62,000 nucleotides of DNA. Source: Adiantum capillus-veneris (taxonomy: Eukaryota; Streptophyta; Polypodiopsida; Polypodiales; Pteridaceae). The notes under the pieces were generated by a model, which had not been told where the DNA came from, made no database searches, and saw only the letters and a program-made list of their open reading frames with translations. The DNA is taken from positions 49,794,598 to 49,856,597 of the forward strand of contig CM043962.1 in the NCBI GenBank assembly GCA_014529385.2, in the 5' to 3' direction. Position 1 is the stretch's first letter; the number at the start of each line of letters is the position of its first letter. The position numbers and the translations under genes are program-made. Below are positions 33,188-48,863 of this stretch, in pieces.

Positions 33188-34650
33188 ATGACAGCTCTGC
33201 ATAAAAACCAGACATGGAAGCTAGTTAAATTACCACAGGGCAAAAAGGCTCTACCTTGTAAATGGGTTTACAGGTATAAGATCATCACTCATGATAGTCA
33301 GCCAAAGTACAAAGCAAGGCTTGTTGCGAACGGCTTTAAGCAAGAACAAGGCATTGACTTTGATGAAGTCTTCTCTCCGGTAGTCAAGATGACTACATTG
33401 AGATGCTTTCTTGCATTCGTTGCCATATTAGATTTGGTGTTGCACCAAATGGATGTCAAGACAACGTTCTTGCATGGTGATTCAGATGTGGAAATTTACA
33501 TGCAGCAGCCAGAAGGGTTTGTTGAGAAAGGAAAGGAAGATTTGGTATGCCAGTTGTTAAAGAGTCTTTATGGCTTAAAACAATCACCGAGGGCATGGTA
33601 CCATAAATTCCACAAGTTTATGCTTTCTCAAGGCTACAAACGTAGTGAGTTCGAATACAAAGAAGGCTAAGGATGGTAGTTGGTTGATCCTTATTTTGTA
33701 TGTGGATGACATGTTGATTGCTGGCAAGCACTTGGAAGAAATTTCAGCTTTGAAGTCAAAAATGGCAAAATTGTTTGACATGAAAGACATGGGTGAGGCA
33801 AGTCATATACTTGGTATGCGCATTGAGAGAGACAGATCAAAGAAGTTGATTTGGTTATCTCAAACAGAGTATATTGACAAGGTTTTGCAACGTTTCAATA
33901 TGGAGAAGGGAAAGGAATTGAGTGTTCCGTTGCCACCATATGTGAAACTTAGCAAACAAGATTGTCATGTGTCTGAGGAAGAACATGCTGAAATGGATAA
34001 GATTCCATATGCGTCTGCAGTGGGTAGTTTGATGTATGCAATGATTGCTACTCGCCCAGACATTGCATTTGCAGTGGGAGTAGTAAGTCGATACATGTCA
34101 AACCCAGGAAAGAAACATTCGGAGGCAATGAAAGGAATATTGAGATACGTGAAAGCTACAAAGAGTATGCATATATGCTATGGGAGTCAGGAGCTTAGTG
34201 TAAAGGGTTTTACAGACTCAGATTATGCAGGTGACTTAGACAACCAAAGGTCTACGTCAAGGTATGTCTTTACATTGGCTGGTGGAGCAGTATCATGGCG
34301 TTCTAGATTACAAGATTGTGTTACTCAGTCTACTATAGAGGCTGAATATGTTGCAGCATCAAAGGCATGCAAAGAATCAATTTGGCTTAATCGACTAGTA
34401 ACAGATTTGGGAATCAAAGAAGAGATGCCCGTGTGATAGTCAGAGTGCTATACAACTGGCTCGCAATCCAATTTATCACTCAAAGACAAAGCATGTGGAT
34501 GTGAAGTATCATTTCATCAAGGAAATGCTCGAGGATAAGCAAATTCAGCTTGTCAAAGTTCACACCATATAAAATTCTGCTGATCTACTTACAAAAGGAC
34601 TTCCCTCAGAGAGCTTTGCGCACTTTCGCAAGCAGTTAGGTGTAGGGTAG
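33188..34650 (+). pseudogene. Copia reverse transcriptase and RNase H
   Basis: The frame 33188-33670 has TALHKNQTWKL, CKWVYRYK, KARLVANGFKQEQGIDFDE and MDVKTTFLHGD with the first catalytic Asp. After one frame change near 33650 the frame to 34436 has LILYVDDM (YVDD at about 33699), SLMYAMIATRPDIAFAVG, and RNase H blocks GFTDSDYAGD and STIEAEYVAAS. A further break at 34435 precedes the final SAIQLARNPIYHSKTKHVDV and LLTKGL segments, ending near 34650. These are the hallmarks of Ty1/copia. Two frame breaks make it inactive. Confidence 0.93.
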
Positions 34651-34727
34651 TACATCACTTCTCTACATCTCTTGTATATTAGCTTGTATAGTAGCTTCTC
34701 TCACACTTAAAGTACCACATTGGACTT

Positions 34728-34739
34728 TAAGTGGGAGGT
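34728..34739 (+). other. Copia polypurine tract
   Basis: The stretch AAGTGGGAGGT lies immediately before TGTTGGGG of the LTR, the usual position and composition for the plus-strand primer. Confidence 0.8.
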
Positions 34740-34933
34740 TGTTGGGGTATAAAGCCCAATGTGGTCGCCCAGGTAAGTGGGCGGGCCGCCAGGTATGTAC
34801 ACATATTCTTTTGTAAAAACCTAATAAGAACTCACTATGCTCTACACATTATAGTAGAGCGAATTCACCATATCGTCGTGCTCTTCTTCTCGCACTGTCT
34901 CTCGCGTCACAGGCTTTCGCTCGTACTCCTTCA
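34740..34933 (+). repeat. Copia 3' LTR (194 bp)
   Basis: It runs from TGTTGGGGTATAAAGCC to CTCCTTCA. It matches the reverse complement of 44425-44616 with about ten differences. The following CGTGT (34934-34938) is the target duplication. Confidence 0.94.
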
Positions 34934-34938
34934 CGTGT
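34934..34938. other. Copia target-site duplication (CGTGT, inverted piece)
   Basis: CGTGT follows the 3' LTR. The other end of the element (44617-44621) is flanked by ACACG on the plus strand, which is CGTGT in element orientation. The match shows that the two halves are one insertion. Confidence 0.88.
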
Positions 34939-36950
<2,012 letters not shown>

Positions 36951-36952
36951 GG

Positions 36953-38961
36953 ACAATTGCCAATTCCGGAAGTCCTTCATTTGCATTGCTTCCTTGTAAC
37001 ATGAAGGCTCATTGCAATCAGTCAACATGACATAGTTCATAGATGGAACAAACTGATCAGGAGGTCGCGTGATACGTCCATATCTACGCAAAATAGGTGG
37101 CTCGGGCTCAGCCACAACCTGTGGTTCCAATCTATCCTGTCCTTGCTCCTCTTGAGCCCTGACATTTTGTCTTGCACATGCAGGTCCATCTTCTTGGAAG
37201 ACAACTCTTCTAATCTCCTCAACCCTCTCTGGTTTAGAATGATATTTGGCTTCATTAAAGTGAACATCATTGCTGCGGATAACCTTTCTAGATTCGGGAT
37301 CCCAAAGTCTGTACCCCATCTCACCAGAATTACCATAGCCTAGAAAGATGCACTTTCTACTCTTTGGCTCAAGTTTGTTCCTAAATTCCTTTGGAACGTG
37401 AGTATATGCCTCACAGCCAAAGACTCTGAGATGCTTGTATGAGGGCATTTTGCCTGACCATACCATCTCTGGCACTGAATCCTTCTGCAAAACCTTTCTA
37501 GGAGATCTATTTATAAGATGAACAGCTGTTGATACAGCTTCAGCCCAAAAACCCATTTGGCAGTTGTGCATTAGACAACATACTTTTGACATTCTCTTGT
37601 ATGGTCCTATTCATCCTCTCAGCAACACCATTTTGAGGAGGATTGTAAGGAGCAGTAAGTTCACGTTTTATACCTTTTGACTCACAAAAGTCCTGAAAGG
37701 CCTTTGAAACATACTCTCCACCATTGTCAATGCGTAAGTATTTAAGCTTCTTGCCACTCTAATTCTCCACAAGTGTCACAAACGTTTTGAAAACACTAAA
37801 CGCTTCATCCTTGTGCTTGAGAAAGTAAAACCATACTTTCCTCGAGTAATCATCTATAAATTTCATAAAGTAAGAAGCTCCCCCTAGAGATAGGTTAGGC
37901 ATAGGTCCACACAAATCACTATGAACAAGTGCCAAATGTGTATCTCTTCTACTGCTTCTATGCTTATGTGGCTGCTGTGTTTGCTTACGATACAGACAAT
38001 GTTCACATAATTCAAAATCATTAAATGAAAGCCAGGCAAATAACCAGAACGAGACAAGATTTCCATTCCCTTCTTGGACATATGTCCTAACCGGCTATGC
38101 CACAAAGAAATGTTCGGCTGCTTGGTTACATTGATTACATTTTTAGAGACATTTGATAAATAAATCATGTAAAGTCCTCCAGACTTTACTCCATGTGCTA
38201 CTGTCATCGAACCCTTGGATATCTTCCACATGTTTTGTCCAAAAGTGGTGACGTAGCCAGCATCATCAAGTAAACCTGTGCTAATCAAGCTCTTTGTAAT
38301 TGCGGGAACATGTCTCACATTCTTCAGCGTGAAAGAAGAGCCATTCTGAAACTTCAATTGAACATCTCCAACACCTAAGATCTCACATGTCTGCCCATTG
38401 CCTAGCCGAACATGATCTTTAGTGGTCACATATGAGGTAAACCACTCCTTGTTTGGAGACACATGAAGTGATGCCCCTGAGTCTATAATCCAGTCACTCA
38501 GTGCATTTCCATCAGATGCTGTAAGAAGAGCTAAGTCCATTGTATTCTTCAAGAAGTAGATGTCTCCTGACACTAAACTGTCATCCTCTGCAACAGTGTT
38601 TGTCACATTTATTTCTTGAATCTTCACTGAGGACTTGTTCTTCTCACCATGGTCTTCAGCTTTCTCTTTGCCTTTTTCTGCTTTCCATTCTTTGCAGTCT
38701 CTTTTCATGTGACCCTTCTTGCCACAATGGTAGCATTCTATGTCACTCTTGCCTTTAGCACTGCGGGACTTGCTACGAGACTGATTCCTCTTTCCACCTT
38801 TGTACTTTTCTTTGGTCCCTCCCCTGACAACTAAGGCTGTTCCTTTGCCTTTGTCCATTGTCTTTCTATTGGTTTCTTCAGTAAGCAGACTTCCTTCTAC
38901 ACCTGCTATGTTCAAACCATCTGGAGGTACATAATTACTCAAAGCTGTGCGAAAAGTGTCC
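36953..38961 (-). pseudogene. Copia gag C-terminus, protease and integrase
   Basis: Starting at WDTFRTALSNYVPP (38961) gag continues to a zinc knuckle, C70-x2-C73-x4-H78-x4-C83 of the 38942 frame. Protease has DWIIDSGASLHVS (D154). The pre-integrase block LWHSRLGHMSKKGMEIL follows. Integrase core motifs IDNGGEY and NGVAERMNRT are readable in other frames at about 37730 and 37620, and the frame 37592-36936 continues with FWAEAVSTAVHLINRSP and FGCEAYTHVPKEFRNKLEPK to the break. Several frameshifts interrupt integrase. The last residues of the frame (QLSMLIH) are not copia sequence and mark the inversion breakpoint. Confidence 0.93.
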
Positions 38962-38966
38962 CAACT
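38962..38966. other. Target-site duplication CAACT, left
   Basis: CAACT occurs at 38962-38966 and again at 42853-42857, on the two sides of the insertion. It is present once in the uninterrupted copia gag reading (LPES-WDTFR). Confidence 0.88.
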
Positions 38967-39442
38967 TGTAAGGTTTCCAGTTTACGAAACCTTCAAAACT
39001 GTACTAAGCTTGAAAAACTTAATGGAAAATACTATTGCAGGACTCCAAACACTATTAATTTTGGTATTTTTGGAATTATAAGCAGAGCTTTACTATGTCT
39101 AGAAATTTTCAGAATCTGATTCCGATAAAAACGAGAACAGTTACAGGACCTGGAAAATTACCATAGAAATTTAATTAATAACAAAAATTGGATGGGTTCA
39201 TTTTAATCATTAGCAAAGACTTCTTTACACTAAGGTTCTAGAGCTAAATAGGAAGTTCCAAATTTCATCATGGAAAATCTGCAAAAAATCAAACAGGCAA
39301 ATTCTGGAAGGTATGGGGTGAGTGTGGAAGCTGTGGAAACTTGCCAGGGGCAGTGATGGCAAAAAAATGTGCAAATTTCAGCCTGGGGGGTTGCTTGGAC
39401 TAGGGGAAAGCTGCCAAAAGCTGCCAGATGCCCAGGAAAAGC

Positions 39443-39452
39443 TATAAATAGG
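39443..39452 (+). promoter_or_regulatory. TATA box inside the 3.9-kb insertion
   Basis: CTATAAATAG matches the plant TATA consensus. It lies about 475 bases inside the insertion, which is reasonable for U3 of a large LTR. It precedes the 152-bp array. Confidence 0.6.
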
Positions 39453-39889
39453 ACCATTCTCTTCATATTTTGTTAGACTCGGAGCCTTGAGAATTTATCT
39501 CTCATCTATGGAGAAACACTACGCAGAAATCATTAGAGTTAAGTCTCTAATTGATTAGCCTAACAGGTAATTAACCTAATCCCTCTCAATTAGTAAGGTT
39601 ATATTAAGATAAATGATTAATTAATCAAAGATTAGGCCTATATAAGCTTCTTAAACCTCTTTAAATAAATAAATCTTTGATGATTATTATAATTAAGCTT
39701 AGTAATACTAAGCTAATTATTTATTCTCTCATATTAGGGCTGGAATTAGCAAATTTAGACATGAATTAATGGTAAAAATATTAATTAGGATTAGATTAAG
39801 TTAAATTATTTATCAATGATACATTAGACAGTAACTAATCTAGGAAAATTATCCTATAATTTTCTGAGAAGTTTTCCTAATTAATTAGA

Positions 39890-41190
39890 CCAAATTACTC
39901 TGTTTTTTGAACAATTTTCATAGGGGAAATTAGTAAATAGAATTCAAATGCTTCCATATAATTATCAGTGGTTAATCAGGTGTTCAATGACTTGTGATAA
40001 TTAGGAGAAGTTCATAAAGTTAATTTAGCTAATTATCTTAGCTAAAATATCCTATTTTTTGAGAAATTTTAATAGGGGAAATTAGTAAATGGAATTCAAA
40101 TGCTTCCATATAATTATCAGTGGTTAATCGGGTGTTCAATAACCCGTGATAATTAGGATAAGTTCAGAAAGTTAATTTAACTAATTATCTTAGCTAAAAT
40201 ACCCTATTTTTTGAGAAATTTTAATAGGGGAAATTAGTAAATGGAAATTAAATGCTTTCATATAATTATCAGTGGTTAATCAGGTGTTCAGTACCCCGTG
40301 ATAATTAGGATAAGTTTAGAAAGGTAATTTAGCTAATTATTTTAGCTAAAATACCCTGTTTTTTGAGAAATTTTAATAAGGGAAATTAGTAAATAGAATT
40401 TAAATGCTTCCATATAATTATCAGTGGTTAATTAGGTGTTCAATAACCTGTGATAATTAGGATAAGTTCAGAAAGTTAGTTTAGATAATTATCCTAGCTA
40501 AAATACCCTGTTTGTTGAGAAACTTTTATGGGGAAAATTAGTAAATGGAATTCAAATGCTTCCATATACTTAACAGTGATTAATTGATGTTTCAAGTACC
40601 TATGATAGCTAGGAGAAATTCAGAAAGCTAAGTTAGCTAATTACTTTAGCTAAATTACTCTGTTTTTTGAACAATTTTAATAGGGGAAATTAGTAAATGG
40701 AATTCAAATGCTTTCATATAATTATCAGTGGTTAAATAGGTGTTTAGTGACCCGGGATAATTAGGAGAAGTTCATAAAGTTAATTTAGCTAATTATCTTA
40801 GCTAAAATACCCTATTTTGTGAGAAATTTTAATAGGGGAAATTAGTAAATGGAATTCAAATGCTTCCATATAATTATCAGTGGTTAATAGGGTGTTCAAT
40901 AACCCGTGATAATTAGGATAAGTTCAGAAAGTCAATTTAGCTAATTATCTTAGCTAAAATACCCTATTTTTTGAGAAATTTTAATAGGGGAAATTAGTAA
41001 ATGGAATTCAAATCCTTCCATATAATTATCAGGGGTAAATCAGGTTTTCAAGAGCCCATGATAATTAGGAGAAATCCAGAAAATTAATCTAGCTAATTAC
41101 TCTAGCTAAAATACTCTCTTTTTTGGAGGAATTTAAATAGGGGAAATTAGCAAATGGAATTCAATTGAATTTATATCTTTATCAAAGGTT
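39890..41190. repeat. Tandem array, exact 152-bp period, about 8 full copies
   Basis: The landmark CTT(C/T)CATATAATTATC (last copy CCTTCC) begins at 39951, 40103, 40255, 40407, 40559, 40711, 40863 and 41015, every step exactly 152 bases. Units differ by scattered substitutions but not by net length. Diverged partial units flank both ends. Each unit contains TTTAGCTAATTATCTTAG, part of an imperfect palindrome. Confidence 0.95.
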
Positions 41191-41582
41191 TATTAGACAT
41201 TAAGAAACCTGTGGTAATTATGCTACCACTAGAAAATTAGTTTAACTATATATCCCAGTAAAATTACTACAATTTTTGGGAAAAATAAAAAAGGGAATAT
41301 AGTAAAGTAAATAGAAACCCTTTGATATCAATACCAGAGAAGGAATATACTTTGGGGAATCTATTATAATTATCCTAACCTTAGATAAATAGTTTAGGGA
41401 CGTACTTTGGTCAAAAGTAACCAATTTTTGTATATAATGGATAAGAAAAATTAAGAAATAAAATTATCTAAATACCAAAGAATTAACCAAGGTCCAAAAC
41501 CCTTATTTTTGGGTAACAAGGAAAAATAAATTTTTTACAATAAGTCCTCTAATGGATTAAGTCTTTTTATAAGGCTGCCGAA

Positions 41583-41795
41583 ATGGGCCCCAAGAGAACC
41601 AGGGGAAACCCTTTGACGGAAGATGAAGATGCTAGTAACAAACGCAACAAAGCAACTAATGACCATGAAGTAGGGCCTAGCCATAGGCCAACAGAGGAGA
41701 GTTTACGGGCACCTGCCCCACAGCAGATGGACGACCAATCCCAGGTGGTTTTCAATTATGCCATTAATAAGCTTTTAGATTTCATTTTAAGTTAA
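41583..41795 (+). CDS. Small basic ORF in the 3.9-kb insertion, function unknown
   Basis: This 70-residue frame starts MGPKRTRGNPLTEDEDASNK, is charged and ends with a hydrophobic helix-like tail. It lies downstream of the 152-bp array. The start somewhat recalls gag N-termini of plant LTR elements, but nothing proves coding. It may be a gag remnant or chance. Confidence 0.3.
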   Translation: MGPKRTRGNPLTEDEDASNKRNKATNDHEVGPSHRPTEESLRAPAPQQMDDQSQVVFNYAINKLLDFILS

Positions 41796-42852
41796 GCACT
41801 GCATACGAAGGGTTAGGAAGGAAAACACTGGCTAAAAAAGGAAGGCAACTTCCATGAAACCCACGATCAATGATTGTAATTAGGAAAGAAATGATTGGGT
41901 TATTACTGGTTGAAATAGGAAGGAAATGTTTGACCATCCTTAAGACAGCTTGTCTCAAGACACCTCTGATTCCTTGGAAATACTTTTACTCCAGGTAATG
42001 AGTAACGATGGAGATACCATCATGGAGGAGTCGGTTACCTCTGCGCGTGTGGAGTCTTTACCCCGTACTTGTTTATGTTTATGGATAGTACTTTTAAGTT
42101 TATCCTAGAGGAACCGCCCGATTGTATGGGCAACTGGTTTTGGCGTATGGGCGCCCGGACTTTGGGTAAAGACTTTTTCCACCCCGGTTATATAAATAAG
42201 GAATGGGTGCCGTTTTTCACCCTTGTATAGGTGGTCTTGAGACAAGTTAGTACTGGTCAGTGATACCTTAAAATGACAGTACCTTGTCTTAAGTTTAAAG
42301 ATGTCTGTTTTCTGAAAGAATGTCTTCAATGCTGTTTTAAAAGGTTGCTTTAAGGAAATGCAGTTGAAAAATTAAAAAGGAATCATTATTTAAATTGTGG
42401 AAAGAATGTGGTAGTAATTAAACAACAATAAAATCATGTGTGAGTGCGGGGTGGTAAGTGGGGATTGACTAAGGTTGTCAATCATAGACGGGTGGACTTG
42501 ATTAGTCAGGTAACTATCCATTCCCGCGCACTAAAACGTTTAGAAACTTCACTTGGACGAGGGATCCACCAGCGGTTGTGCCCTCACATATGTTAGAGGG
42601 AAAAAAGCGTTGGCTAAGGAAACCTTAATCTAAAGGATGAAGATTTAGGGCTGGAATTTTTTTTTAAAAGATCCCGTTTCCCCTGCGAGACAGGACTAGG
42701 TCTCTTCTAAGGCTATGAACCTAAACCATTGCCAATGGTAAGGGTGAATTCCCTAGAATTTTTCTTGTTTAAAGGCTTTGATTTTAGTAGGCCTAGAGAC
42801 CTGTCAAAGGTTCCATCCCACTTTTGGTGTCGGCGGGATTGGAGCCATTACA

Positions 42853-43328
42853 CAACTTTCCGGCAATGTGATCAACAGGAACATACCTCTAACAGGTTCA
42901 TCAACCTTGACACCTTGAGCTGACAACTGACTGTAGATGGTGTTGAATTCATTCAGATGATTGGACATAGGTGTCCCTTCTTTCATCTTCAAGTCAACAA
43001 GCTTCTTAAGCCAGTATACCTGTGAAGCTGCACTCTGCTTCTCATAAAGATCACTCAGCTTTGTCCATGCTTCATAAGTCAACATCTTGTCTGCTACATT
43101 GAAGTAAACGCTTTCTGCCAAAGTCAGCATAATGGTAGAAAGTGCCAATTCATCCATTTCGCTCCATTCATCTTTGTCCATATCTTGTGGTTTTATCCCC
43201 TTGAGCTTTATAGGTTTTATCTGCTTCTTTTGTACCAACACGTGCCAAATCTGCTTCTTCCACAATGGGAAATTGGTTCCATCCAGCTTGATGATATTGT
43301 AAAGAGTAGTGTCCTGTGATCCAGCCAT
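42853..43328 (-). pseudogene. Copia gag N-terminal part
   Basis: It starts MAGSQDTTLYNIIKLDGTNF at 43328 and contains WKKQIWHVLVQKKQ, AWTKLSDLYEKQSA and MKEGTPMSNHLNEFNTIYSQ, the hallmarks of copia gag (UBN2-type). It is cut after LPES by the 3.9-kb insertion and continues at 38961. The frame here has no internal stop. Confidence 0.93.
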
Positions 43329-44410
43329 AGCTACGCTTCACAGTAGTTTACTTTCCTGGGAAAAATTCGGCAGAGTTTCCCCTGTAAACTGACCTCTGAA
43401 CCAATATCAACCTGTCAAATGAACCAAGAAAGCTTCAGATTCTGCAGAAATTTCGGCAAAGTCTCCTTTGTAAAATGGCTCTGGTGTACTCAAAAACAGA
43501 CCAAAAAGCAGCTCAAAAAACACTGTCTCTCGACACTGTAAGCTGCGGGTAAACCTGTCTTGCACCTGTACTATCTCTCACTGTCGTGTCATTGTCCTGT
43601 AAGCATAGACTGCGACAATGCCTCAACGGAAGTAAAGAAAAGATGCAATCCCAACTGTCTAACTCACAGTCAATACATCCTAGTTGCATATCTAAGGGTG
43701 CTCGAGGGATCGCTCCAAGACCTGTATCACTGAAAGGATCTCAACATCGAGAATCCCCCAGCTCAATAAAACCTCACTCGACCCTCAACAAAGGCTGCAA
43801 TGAATCTGACAATACATAGACTTCCCACAAAATCATACATCCATAAATTTCCCACTATATGCTGTAACCGTTGCGGTGGTTGTTTGTTGTGTGACTCACA
43901 GCCAGCAAACCCTCAACAGACATACATCATCTCTGACAATACATCCCATGTGGAAGTACCTGCAATGTCAGGATGAAATCTGGAATATCAAGCAGCAAAC
44001 ACAAGCTATCTGATGAACTAGTGGATGTCGCCTACAGTCTGTGTGTAGATGCGCCCGTGTCGTAAGTGACACGCCTCCAAGAACTGTGAGCCGTCCTTCG
44101 ATGTGTAGACAACCACAAATCAACACTCTGGGAGTGCCGATATCCTCAGCACCTGCAGTCGTAGGCCGAAACCCCAAATTTGCAGAGTCGGATCTACACC
44201 TGCTGAGACCACGTAGTTGAAAATGGCCTGCGCAAAACTTTGTCGAAGTCGAACGGTGGCCGAGATGACCTCAGAATGAAATTATGAGAACACCATGCCC
44301 TTCGGGCTTCCCCACAAGATTTGGGGCGGTGTCTTCGCCTGTCAAATCTCACTCCAATTTGAGCAGGTGACTCTGGCTACCTGCAAATGCTGCCCCGAGC
44401 CTCGATCTGA
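43329..44410 (-). other. Copia 5' leader
   Basis: About 1.1 kb between PBS and gag ATG, with no convincing frame. It is longer than the leaders usual in small copia elements. No repeats were recognised. Confidence 0.7.
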
Positions 44411-44422
44411 GCTCTGATACGA
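44411..44422 (-). other. Copia primer-binding site (tRNA-iMet type)
   Basis: The minus strand reads TCGTATCAGAGC two bases after the LTR. It differs from the usual plant TGGTATCAGAGC only at the second base. Confidence 0.75.
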
Positions 44423-44424
44423 GT

Positions 44425-44616
44425 TGAAGGAGTACGAGTGGAAGTGTGACGCGAGAGACAGTGCGAGAAGAAGAGCACGACGATATGGTGAATTTGCTCT
44501 ACTGTAATGTGTAGAGCATAGTGAGTTCTTATTAGGTTTTTACAAAAGAATATGTGTACATACTTGGCGGCCCTCCCACTTACCTGGGCGACCACATTAG
44601 GCTTTATACCCCAACA
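44425..44616 (-). repeat. Copia 5' LTR (192 bp)
   Basis: On the minus strand it begins TGTTGGGGTATAAAGCC and ends CTCCTTCA. It matches the LTR at 34740-34933 in inverted orientation. ACACG at 44617-44621 is its target duplication (plus-strand reading). Confidence 0.94.
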
Positions 44617-44645
44617 ACACGTCGATAAGTTGGTCCGCCTCGAAC

Positions 44646-46712
<2,067 letters not shown>

Positions 46713-46715
<3 letters not shown>

Positions 46716-47100
46716 AGATCATCCTTAAAGGTCAGATTGACCTATGGGACCGAGTACAACATGTAACATGCTTGAAGACTATGGATAGCCACTGACAAGT
46801 TGAATCCATGAGGTGGCTAGGAGAGAAAGGTATGCAGGCCATGGTATGGGCTAAAATGTGGGTAAAGAAAGTTTGATGTGATCAAAAGCTGAGCACTAAT
46901 GTAGGGTATGATGATCGCACTCTCAAATTGTTAAGGGATATAATTCGCGTACAAAAAGAGACTAACCTCCATATAGTGCATCAATGCTCTTTTTCACATT
47001 TAAGGGATTGGGAACTAAGCCAAATGGCTGCTATGGTATAAAATATGGGTAAGGGCAAGCATGTGAATGGTTGAATACAATCTTCTATCTCAAAGAACAA
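46713..47100 (-). mobile_element. LINE copy 5, decayed 3' end, minus strand
   Basis: GGTCAGATTGACCTATGGGACC at 46728-46749 is the reverse complement of the LINE 3' UTR block. Homology then continues through the end of ORF2, for example GTGATCAAAAGCTGAGCACT near 46876 and the GGGAACTAAGCCAAATGG stretch near 47010. In element orientation its 3' end runs directly into (CT)n (plus-strand GA, 46685-46711). It is highly diverged and has no open frame. Confidence 0.82.
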
Positions 47101-48430
47101 CTTGCATGTGTGTATGTGTGTGTGTGTATTTTGCAGTATGCCCTTTCTTTTAGCATGATGCCCAAAACTCTTGCAAAGAGAAATGATTGAGTGAACTTTT
47201 CTGCTTTCATTGCCCTCACATTTTAAGGTGCCAATGGTGCCCAAATGTACACAAACAAACAATATATGCCTTATATTACTAACATGCTTATGGTCGATTA
47301 CAAGAGACCTTAACATCCATGCGACGAGTCTTGGTAGATGCAAGTGTACATGCTAGATAGATTGAGTGCAATCCAACCTGTAAATTTTGAAGTTTATCCA
47401 CATATAGAGACAAAGTTGTTATAGCCATGCAAGCACCCCCAACTCACACACCCATCATGAATACTGCCTTTGAGAAGCAAACGACACATTGCTACTATGT
47501 GGTGTAATGTTGGCATGTTGGGTCATGGCTGGTACATGCATCCTAAGTGCCAACAAATAGCAGTTGATGACTAAGTCAACTGTGATGCCCCAAATGCAAG
47601 ACTAAAACTACATGAGAGAAGCATGAGAGAGTTGGTATCATGACCAATGCCTTGATTGGTAAGGATGGTAAGAGGGGATGCTAATGCATCTAAAGAATAT
47701 GTCGTTCAATGCAAACACTATATCCAAAGAAGGATACCAACTCTCTATTAGTCTATTTAGAGGGCCACTACCACTCACCAAGGTCCCATATCAATTGTGT
47801 GAGGGGGTTGTCTTTAGCCTAATCGCAAATTCGTTACCTCCTTAGAGAGAAACATAGGATGTTAAGACAAGACATCATACAAAGGAACCCATCACTTAAT
47901 TCATACCCAAGAGACCTCAAATTGACCAGATAATTATTGAGCTCAACACACACACACACACACACACATATACAGAAAAGGGGGGGGGGGGGGGGGGGGT
48001 TAGGGGGTGAGGGACAAACTTGCCATGATTAGGAGGAGTATGTTGGAGCTTGGCATGACCAACTAGAAGGAGATTTGTCCTTAGTCATTCCACAAGAATG
48101 ACTAAGGACTAGAATGTAAAGAGTAGCTACACTTCATTAGTTGTTTGATCTTGCACTCGAAAAGGTAGACATAGTGTTGATCCAAAAGATAGATTTGTGC
48201 TTGGTTGATGTGAATGTGGAGGGAACTTAGACCTTGTGTGTTGTCATACATTATCATCTAGAAAGTAGTTAAAGTGGTGGTTGATGCACAAGTGTATTAG
48301 AAAGCTATAAAAGCTTACATGATAATCATAGGCATTTGCCCACATTTGGCCTCCCTATGAAGGGAAGGAGAACAATGTTTGCTTCAATTGACACACATAT
48401 AGCTGTGGCAACGCGCGGGTCACATACTAG
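47101..48430. other. No gene recognised; GT, CA and poly-G repeats
   Basis: It contains (GT)n near 47100-47128, (CA)n at about 47945-47968 and a G run at 47979-47999. There is no convincing reading frame. A Helitron-like 3' end closes the stretch. Confidence 0.55.
48401..48430 (+). mobile_element. Possible Helitron 3' terminus
   Basis: GTGGCAACGCGCGGGTCAC then ATACTAG, followed by T, resembles the 3' ends of plant Helitrons: a GC-rich element shortly before a CTRR terminus, inserted before T. Homology between repeat copies A and C starts just to the right, which fits an insertion boundary. The 5' TC end was not found. Confidence 0.45.
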
Positions 48431-48710
48431 TTTGCTTGAAGCAATCAAAGTAAACTAGTTCTGAAGCTTAGGGAAATTGATTTTTCATAAAACCGTTGCC
48501 CCCAACGACTTTTCTTTATATGGTAAGTAATGCAACACGGTGATGACAGAGTGGGCAAGAAGGATTGAGGCTCAACTAGGTTGCGATGCATCCGAGGTTA
48601 CAATTCAGCAGCAAATGCAGGTCATCTTGCACCTCAAACACAAGAAGATTTAGAAATTTTCTCATGGAGGAAAACGGAGTCTTTTTCAATGTTTGTCATA
48701 TAATGCATAA

Positions 48711-48863
48711 CATCACGAGCTTCTGCTCGAGAGGCATCACATACCTAGCTAGGTACGATTGGGGGCAAGGGACCCCCGGGGCCCCCCAACGGGCCGGTGG
48801 TTCCCTGCCCCCAATCGTACCTACCTAGGTATGCGGTGCCTCCCTCACATAAGCTCATGATGT
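48711..48863. repeat. GC-rich hairpin, copy A
   Basis: The arms of about 65 bases are inverted copies: CATCACGAGCTTCTGCTCG ... TAGCTAGGTACGATTGGGG on the left, CCCCCAATCGTACC ... AAGCTCATGATGTT on the right. The loop is a C/G-rich core near 48787. Confidence 0.9.

Larger units (their letters stand above)
33178..34933 (+). mobile_element. Ty1/copia element, 3' half (inverted piece)
   Basis: It carries RT, RNase H, polypurine tract and 3' LTR on the plus strand. The piece starts abruptly at the first RT block (KMTALHKNQTW), the point at which the minus-strand half at 36.95-44.6 kb breaks off. The two halves are complementary in content, share LTR sequence and share target duplications. Confidence 0.93.
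38967..42852 (+). mobile_element. 3.9-kb TG...CA insertion in copia gag (solo LTR or non-autonomous LTR element)
   Basis: The insertion begins TGTAAGGTTTCC and ends GGAGCCATTACA: short inverted ends TGTAA/TTACA with a 5-bp target duplication, as for LTR elements. A clear TATA box (CTATAAATAG) lies at about 39443, and a second TATA-like TTATATAAATAAGG near 42188. I could not find one end repeated inside, so it is either a solo LTR of unusual length or a degenerate LARD-like element. Contents are AT-rich DNA, an array of 152-bp repeats and one 71-codon frame. Transcription from the first TATA would be rightwards, but the orientation is inference. Confidence 0.7.
36953..44616 (-). mobile_element. 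Ty1/copia element, 5' half (with nested 3.9-kb insertion)
   Basis: On the minus strand: 5' LTR, PBS, leader, gag, nested insertion, rest of gag, protease, integrase and the first residues of the RT region (EAMQMKDFRNW), where it ends near 36953. The missing RT, RNase H and 3' LTR are found inverted at 33178-34933. Confidence 0.94.

Noticed and set aside
39890-41190. CRISPR array
   Set aside because: The 152-bp units are directly contiguous without unique spacers, and the context is a plant retroelement.
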